NCBI GenBank assembly: GCA_029953675.1
Contig: JAMWBK010000002.1
Span: 62,001-126,000, forward strand
Reading direction: 5' to 3'
Origin: Rhodosorus marinus
Lineage: Eukaryota > Rhodophyta > Stylonematophyceae > Stylonematales > Stylonemataceae
Length of the DNA: 64,000 bases
In this document: piece by piece, positions 59,700 through 64,000 of the stretch
How the letters are laid out: each line of letters opens with the position of its first letter
Position numbering within the stretch: position 1 is the stretch's first letter
Made by a program: the position numbers and the translations under genes
The notes under the pieces: generated by a model
Database searches by the model: none
The model's input: the letters and a program-made list of their open reading frames with translations, nothing else
What the model was told of the DNA's origin: nothing

Positions 59700-60320
59700 C
59701 TACGATACGGAAAGGTAGTTTCGTGTAATGCGATCCTCGTAAAGTACTCGTTGGAATCTTAGCATTTCTTCCCTTTCAAGTACCGGAGTTCGACTTGTCT
59801 GTCGATCTGGGCTGCGGTCGGTAACCGATCGAAGGATCCACTGCGTGGCCACCTTTCGGAGGACTTCGGGTACTCCGATCGGCCGGATGCCAGGTCTCAC
59901 TGCAACGGTTGTGTTGCTCGTGGGTTTTTCAAACGGCAGTAGTCTGCTGCTACGCATTGCCCGGGTCATCTGGGGTGCAAACTTCTCTGGTGCCGTAGCG
60001 AGTTGCCGGAGAACGCGGATTAGAGCCACTTAGACGTCCTGGGTGGCTCCCTGCAGGTGTTCTGCTCGGAGTCCACTAGGCCCGGGGCTGGTACCTTGGC
60101 GAAGCCGGGCTATTATCGCGAGAATATCTTCATCTGCTGCTTGTCGCGCATTCCATCTTGTCCTGAGATTATCGGTGTCCTTGGAGAGCAGGTTTTGTAG
60201 GGCTTGGTCGACATCCTCCGGTAGGGAACACTCCGTCGGGTCCGGAAAGAGTTCCTCCGATTGTTGCCACGTAGCGTTGGTAAATGGAGCCAGTTCGGTG
60301 GCCTGCAGTCTTCGGGTGCA
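59700..60320 (-). pseudogene. Family N ORF2 RT N-terminal part, inverted
   Basis: Minus-strand RLQATELAPFTNATW, GTSPGPSGLRAEHLQG, then after a stop and frame change VALIRVLRQLATAPEKF and RPIGVPEVLRKVATQW. This is upstream RT sequence of an N/B-type ORF2. It abuts the plus-strand N fragment at 60320. Confidence 0.75.
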
Positions 60321-61250
60321 TTCCAAAGGTTGGTCACCAACCCACGAATCTCCCCTGAAAACCGAGCTCGAATACGGTCCGCCGCGGGGTCCGGGTCGGG
60401 AGTCTGGCTGCGTGAAATACCAACGCTGACACCGAAAAAATTGAGTGCGGTTGAGATGCAGGTAAACGTTCGACAACTGCTGGGGCTGCCAATTCCGGGA
60501 TTGCGCACCACCGAGAAGTGCACTAGTTGCCGGAGTAAACACGGAAGGACTGGGGTACAACGGTTTCATCACTGCCCAACATCAACTGGACTGTTGCAAC
60601 GTAGGCACGACGAAATCTGCAGAGAGCTGACACGGTGGCTGAGGCGATGGAACTTCATGGACGTAGAGCAAGAACCTGAGGGGTACTTCGAGAACTACGG
60701 AGTGAGACCTGATATCGTTGCTAGGCATCCGAGGACCAAACAAAGGTATGCGCTGGATGTGACCATTCGTTCGGATGTGACGGTGGTGTCACCATTACAG
60801 GGAAAATATTTGCGGCGGAGCCAAGATGATAGCGGATACGCGGCGAGAGCTGCGGAGAAGTGGAAAATCGCTCACTACAAAGAAGCGATGGTGATCGAGA
60901 AACCGGATGACAAGTTCATCCCGATAGCGATAGAGACGTTTGGGCGTACGGGGCAAATGGCACAAGATTTCCTCTGCGACAGCTGCAAACACCTACTGCA
61001 CAGGAGTGAGGAGCTGAGAGACGTGAGATCCCAGATAAACCGGCAACTATGGCGAGGTAACGCAGAGATAGCATTAGGCGCTTTGCGCGTGGACCAGCTG
61101 GAGAACCCGCTGGTGCCTGTTTTTTCTTTTGAACGTAGCATGAGACCCCGGTAGCGGGGTTCCAGTAAGTTTTTCCCTAGATAGGATTAGACGCAGTGTT
61201 GCGCTGCAGTAGGCAGTTGCCCAGTAAAGCTTACGGTTACGTTAGTCTGG
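60317..61250 (+). mobile_element. Family N copy, 3' part
   Basis: It starts at GTGCATTCCAAAGGTTGG, ends with the GCTGC-AGTAG-GCAGT stem-loop (61203-61217) and GTTACGTTAGTCTGG (61236-61250). The 5' flank is its own RT region in reverse, as in twin-priming inversions. Confidence 0.78.
60327..61154 (+). CDS. Family N RLE endonuclease fragment, open
   Basis: FQRLVTNPRISPENRARIRSAAGSGSGVWLREIP, zinc knuckle CTSCRSKH...HC, RPDIVARHPRTKQRYALDV with the six-residue TIRSDV insertion, KIAHYKEA, ending RSMRPR with the stop TAG in a CCCCG/CGGGG hairpin. Nearly identical to 52470-53300. No RT in the same frame. Confidence 0.8.
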   Translation, partial: RLVTNPRISPENRARIRSAAGSGSGVWLREIPTLTPKKLSAVEMQVNVRQLLGLPIPGLRTTEKCTSCRSKHGRTGVQRFHHCPTSTGLLQRRHDEICRELTRWLRRWNFMDVEQEPEGYFENYGVRPDIVARHPRTKQRYALDVTIRSDVTVVSPLQGKYLRRSQDDSGYAARAAEKWKIAHYKEAMVIEKPDDKFIPIAIETFGRTGQMAQDFLCDSCKHLLHRSEELRDVRSQINRQLWRGNAEIALGALRVDQLENPLVPVFSFERSMRPR

Positions 61251-62221
61251 ACTGGTGGAGGCAAGTCGCGCAATTAGACGACGTTTGCAGTGCACGGATC
61301 CAGAGGCTGGCCGATTGGCAACGGCTGGAGGACTCGGCCGAAGGCACAGCGGAAGACACAGGAGGTACCCAAAGGTTTGACGGTCCGATCCAAAAAACGC
61401 TCTCTCGAGAGTGTCACCGACAAGCCTTTGAGGAGCTTACTGGAGATTCAACACTGGACGACCTAGACCGGGCGAGGATCCGATCGGCATCTGGAACGGG
61501 GTGCGGGGTCTGGCTACGCGACTGTCCTAGTACAGGGCCGCGGCAGTTGACGCGAAATGAGATGCAGTGGAGCATGCGGATGCTTCTAGGGCTACCACTA
61601 CAAGGACTAGGGCGGTCACACACGTGCACAGTCTGCGAGCAACCACACGATGTGCGTGGGATCCAGCGGCTGTACCACTGCAGGACCTCATCAGGGATGC
61701 GAACCAAGAGGCACGACGAGCTAAAGGTGGAACTGAGTCGATGGTTACACCTATGGAGTTTCACGGAGATACAAGTAGAGCCTCAGGGGTTCTTTGCTGG
61801 GTCTGGAATTCGCCCAGACATCGTTGCACGACACCCGACGAGCGGATGCGTGTACGTGGTGGATGTGATGGTGACATCGCCACTTCAAAGACATCAGTTG
61901 AGACATACGAGCTGGAACTGCGGGTATGCTGCGAAACAGGCCAAACAAGCGAAGACGTTGCATTATAAGGAAGTGTTGAGGGGGCAAAACCGAGATGTGG
62001 TTCTTGTGCCGTTCATTTTTGAGACAATTGGTCGAATGGGCCAGGCAAGCCTTGAATTTCTTCGAACGGCGAGCGCGCACCTGCATGATCGTGACTCCCA
62101 TCTATCGTCGGTGAGGGGTCAACTAAACCGCATTTTGTGGCAGCACAATGCTGCGCTAGTTGAGCACGCGATCGAGAAAGATCGCGCAGATAGACCGATA
62201 TTTCCCCTAAGTAGAATTTAG
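61250..62221 (+). CDS. Family I ORF2 C-terminus, RLE intact, 5'-truncated
   Basis: About 323 residues from the junction with the N motif. QKTLSRECHRQAFEEL, RARIRSASGTGCGVWLRDCP, zinc knuckle CTVCEQPH...HC, RPDIVARHPTSGCVYVVDVMVTSPLQ, KQAKTLHYKEV and a C-terminal helix region. It is nearest to family A in sequence. An ATG at 61196 is in frame but lies in the N tail. RT is missing. Confidence 0.8.
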   Translation, partial: DWWRQVAQLDDVCSARIQRLADWQRLEDSAEGTAEDTGGTQRFDGPIQKTLSRECHRQAFEELTGDSTLDDLDRARIRSASGTGCGVWLRDCPSTGPRQLTRNEMQWSMRMLLGLPLQGLGRSHTCTVCEQPHDVRGIQRLYHCRTSSGMRTKRHDELKVELSRWLHLWSFTEIQVEPQGFFAGSGIRPDIVARHPTSGCVYVVDVMVTSPLQRHQLRHTSWNCGYAAKQAKQAKTLHYKEVLRGQNRDVVLVPFIFETIGRMGQASLEFLRTASAHLHDRDSHLSSVRGQLNRILWQHNAALVEHAIEKDRADRPIFPLSRI

Positions 62222-62441
62222 ATGAGACTCCTGGACAGGGAGTCCAGGTTTGGTTAGTGCGTACGTAGTGATCATGTGATGCGCTACATTAGGTAGCTGC
62301 CCAATAAAGGCTACGGGGTAGAATTTAGATGAGACTCCTGGACAGGGGGCCCAGGTTTTATTTGTGCGTACGTAGTGATCGTGTGATGCGCTACATTAGG
62401 TAGCTGCCCAATAAAGGCTACGGGGTTACGTTAGTCTGGGG
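62222..62441 (+). repeat. Family I 3' tail, present twice in tandem
   Basis: CCTGGAC/GTCCAGG hairpin, GCTAC-ATTAG-GTAGC stem-loop (62283-62297) and CCCAATAAAGGCTACGGGG, then the same again from about 62319 (stem-loop 62390-62404). Only the second copy carries the final motif (62425-62441). Confidence 0.8.
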
Positions 62442-63000
62442 TTTGACAGTAGAACCGACTGGACACTACCAAGGCAGCCGGCTTCGGCCTGACTTTCTAG
62501 CCCGACACCCACGAACAGGCAAGCTCTACGTGATCGATGTGAAGGTGATCTCGCCGTTGCAAAGAACACACCTACACAAAGCGTCTTGGGAGACCGGGTA
62601 TGCGGCACGGAAAGCGGAAAAGTTTAAAGAGTCCAAATACCGTGACAGTATCGGAGAACACAACGACGACATCTTCATCCCCTTCTGCCTGGAAACATTT
62701 GGGCAGATCGGAAAACAAGCGAGTGAGTTCCTCAAGGAAGCGACTATACACCTGGATTAGCGGGCAACGCAAGTAAGTGATGCTCGGGCGATCTTGAACC
62801 GCACTCTGTGGAAAGGAAACGCTATCCTTGCCACCCAAGCTCGTCGTGTCGACGAAGCAGACTATGACATCGACCCTATCTTAGAACGTAGCCACACAAC
62901 CCATTAGGGGTTTATTTGCTGACCAATAGTATCCTTATTCCTTCTTAATGGGCTCCAATAGGGAGCTCTTCAGTAAAGTGTACGCGGTTACGGTAGTCTG
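62442..63000 (+). pseudogene. Family A copy, RLE to tail, with a nonsense codon
   Basis: It starts after the motif at TTGACAGTAGAACCG. RLRPDFLARHPRTGKLYVIDV to IHLD is open. A CAG-to-TAG change at 62758-62760 stops it where the copy at 931-1166 continues. Tail and motif variant GTTACGGTAGTCTG (62987-63000) follow. Confidence 0.8.
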
Positions 63001-63332
63001 CAGCAGACTACTACCATTCGCGAAGCCACCGAAGGAATCGGCCCCGCAGGAAAACCAGGCGTTCGGCCCATCGGCGTCCCTGAAGTTCTGCGAAATGTGG
63101 CGACTCAATGGACCCTTCGCGCGGTGATCGACAGGGTGCGCACGCTCCTGGTGCCATTACAACTAGGGATCGGAGTCAGTGGCGGATGAGAACGCTCACT
63201 TCACGCGATCCAGGCCCATCTGTCATGTGAACCAGACGCGGTGGTGCTCAGGCTTGACCTCGAGAATGCATTGAACAGGATTGATCGAAGCCTCGCCAAG
63301 AAACTCGTGGACCAGCACTTAACCCCAAACGC
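63001..63332 (+). pseudogene. B-like RT fragment with an internal stop
   Basis: VRPIGVPEVLRNVATQWTLRAV, LVPLQLGIGVSGG, a TGA where B has Cys, then ERSLHAIQAHLSCEPDAVVLRLDLENALNRIDR (motif A). It begins directly after the motif and is cut in mid-domain near 63332. Confidence 0.78.
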
Positions 63333-64000
63333 ACCCCAGACTCCAGGATGCCAACAGGTGTCCACCGAATTCACCGTACGGCACGTGGCTACCGCACAGG
63401 TTAGAACTCGAGGCCCCAGCCGCGGGCCATGGCGGTTGGGGCAAGCCAAGGTACAAACGTAAGCTCGTGCGCATCTTGAAGTCTGTCATCACTAGCCGCT
63501 GGTAGGCAGGAATAACCGTAAAGAAGTGAGAGCTGAGGTTACCCCCCAAAGCGCGAAGGCGAGCCAAAGTCGAAGGCGGAGAGGAAGCTGAACCGAGAAG
63601 GGTGGCGTACGAGTCGCGATGTATGTCCCAGGAAAGGGTTTTTTGTACTACATCAGTTCTCGAAGGGGCCGGGCCCGACCGGGTAACAGACTCCTCAGGC
63701 GGCCTCGACGGCACGGAAACAGCGTCCGTTTCAGCATCGACACCATCCATGTCAGCATCGTCTCCAGCGCAAACGCCAGCGCCCATCCGGGCTCCACTGT
63801 CAAGACACGGTTCGGCCGCAGAGCTTCCCGAACGAGATCCGCCAAAAGAGTCAAGAACTGCCCGCCACGACCCGTAGCGGGGTTGTGTACCGCTTGGCAG
63901 GGCAATACATTTCTGAAACGCACCCTCCAGCTCGTCAAAAACGCCTCCGAGCCTCGAGCTGAGAGTCACGTCCAAATGCTCCTCACTTAGGCCTCGTAAC
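63319..64000 (-). pseudogene. G/L-type ORF2 pre-nuclease fragment (continues beyond window)
   Basis: Minus strand: RTDVVQKTLSWDIHRDSYATLLG, RLRALGGNLSSHFFTVIPAY and KMRTSLRLYLGLPQPPWP align with family G ORF2 before the zinc knuckle. The knuckle itself is disrupted, and the fragment ends at a junction containing AGTCTGGGGT (63332-63341, minus). Confidence 0.7.

Noticed and set aside
1-64000. APE-type endonuclease, LTRs or integrase
   Set aside because: No such motifs were found on either strand; all elements carry C-terminal RLE domains and no terminal direct repeats.

Overview
This window comes from a nuclear genome of a eukaryote, most likely a microalga or other protist. The evidence is several genes split by short GT-AG introns (54-174 nt), secreted proteins with long Thr-Pro/Ser-Pro linkers, AATAAA-type signals, and a dense load of non-LTR retrotransposons. 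No rRNA, tRNA, CRISPR array, operon or bacterial gene order was seen. The species cannot be named from sequence alone; a red alga or other microalga is only a guess.

Most of the window is retrotransposon. All complete or nearly complete elements have an ORF1 of unknown or RRM-like fold. Their ORF2 carries a reverse transcriptase (RT), then a zinc-knuckle and a PD-(D/E)XK restriction-like endonuclease (RLE) at the C-terminus. No APE-type endonuclease was found. Two lineages are present. Lineage 1 (called here families A, B, C, H, I, J, N) ends in a conserved 3' tail: a stem-loop with an ANTAG loop, then ARTAAAG, then TTACGTTAGTCTGGGG. Lineage 2 (families G, K/L) ends differently (G: ...CCATTCGTTCGT) and makes 7-10 bp target-site duplications. 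E is a truncated ORF1-only element inside the lineage-1 array.

Layout: 1-3518 is a head-to-tail chain A-B-C fused to a host-like gene (3519-6221, secreted-type protein of unknown function). 6377-11125 is an apparently intact G element. 11789-12417 is a small secreted Cys-rich gene (minus). 13.2-17.1 kb holds degraded elements including J. 17.3-22.0 kb is a decayed L element (minus). 22356-27832 is an almost identical inverted copy of 931-6376. 27837-31650 is a B-family element lacking its 3' end (minus), joined to two tandem 16-nt repeats. 31.66-32.2 kb is a telomere-like tract and a 58-bp minisatellite. 34856-36091 is a five-exon pirin-family gene. 37083-39842 is a large secreted Cys-rich/PT-rich protein gene (minus). 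40.8-44.6 kb is degraded lineage-2 debris. 46251-47306 is a glucose/sorbosone-dehydrogenase-like gene and 47352-48289 the first two exons of a beta-propeller-like gene, interrupted in an intron. 48303-53931 is a six-unit head-to-tail chain of truncated lineage-1 elements (minus). 54811-56427 is a five-exon secreted Cys-rich gene (minus). 56.5-59.1 kb is an array of small non-autonomous repeats. 59.7-64 kb is further chains of N, I, A and G-type fragments.

The most unusual signal is that every lineage-1 unit, whether it begins at a true 5' end or is cut in mid-gene, is preceded by TTACGTTAGTCTGGGG or a close variant, and units with intact 3' ends are also followed by it. In places the motif is tandem or occurs as shortened variants, as telomeric repeats do, and it caps element bodies that lost their 3' ends. 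This suggests either telomere-targeted RLE retrotransposons with end healing, or a self-targeting tail. Sequence alone does not decide between them.
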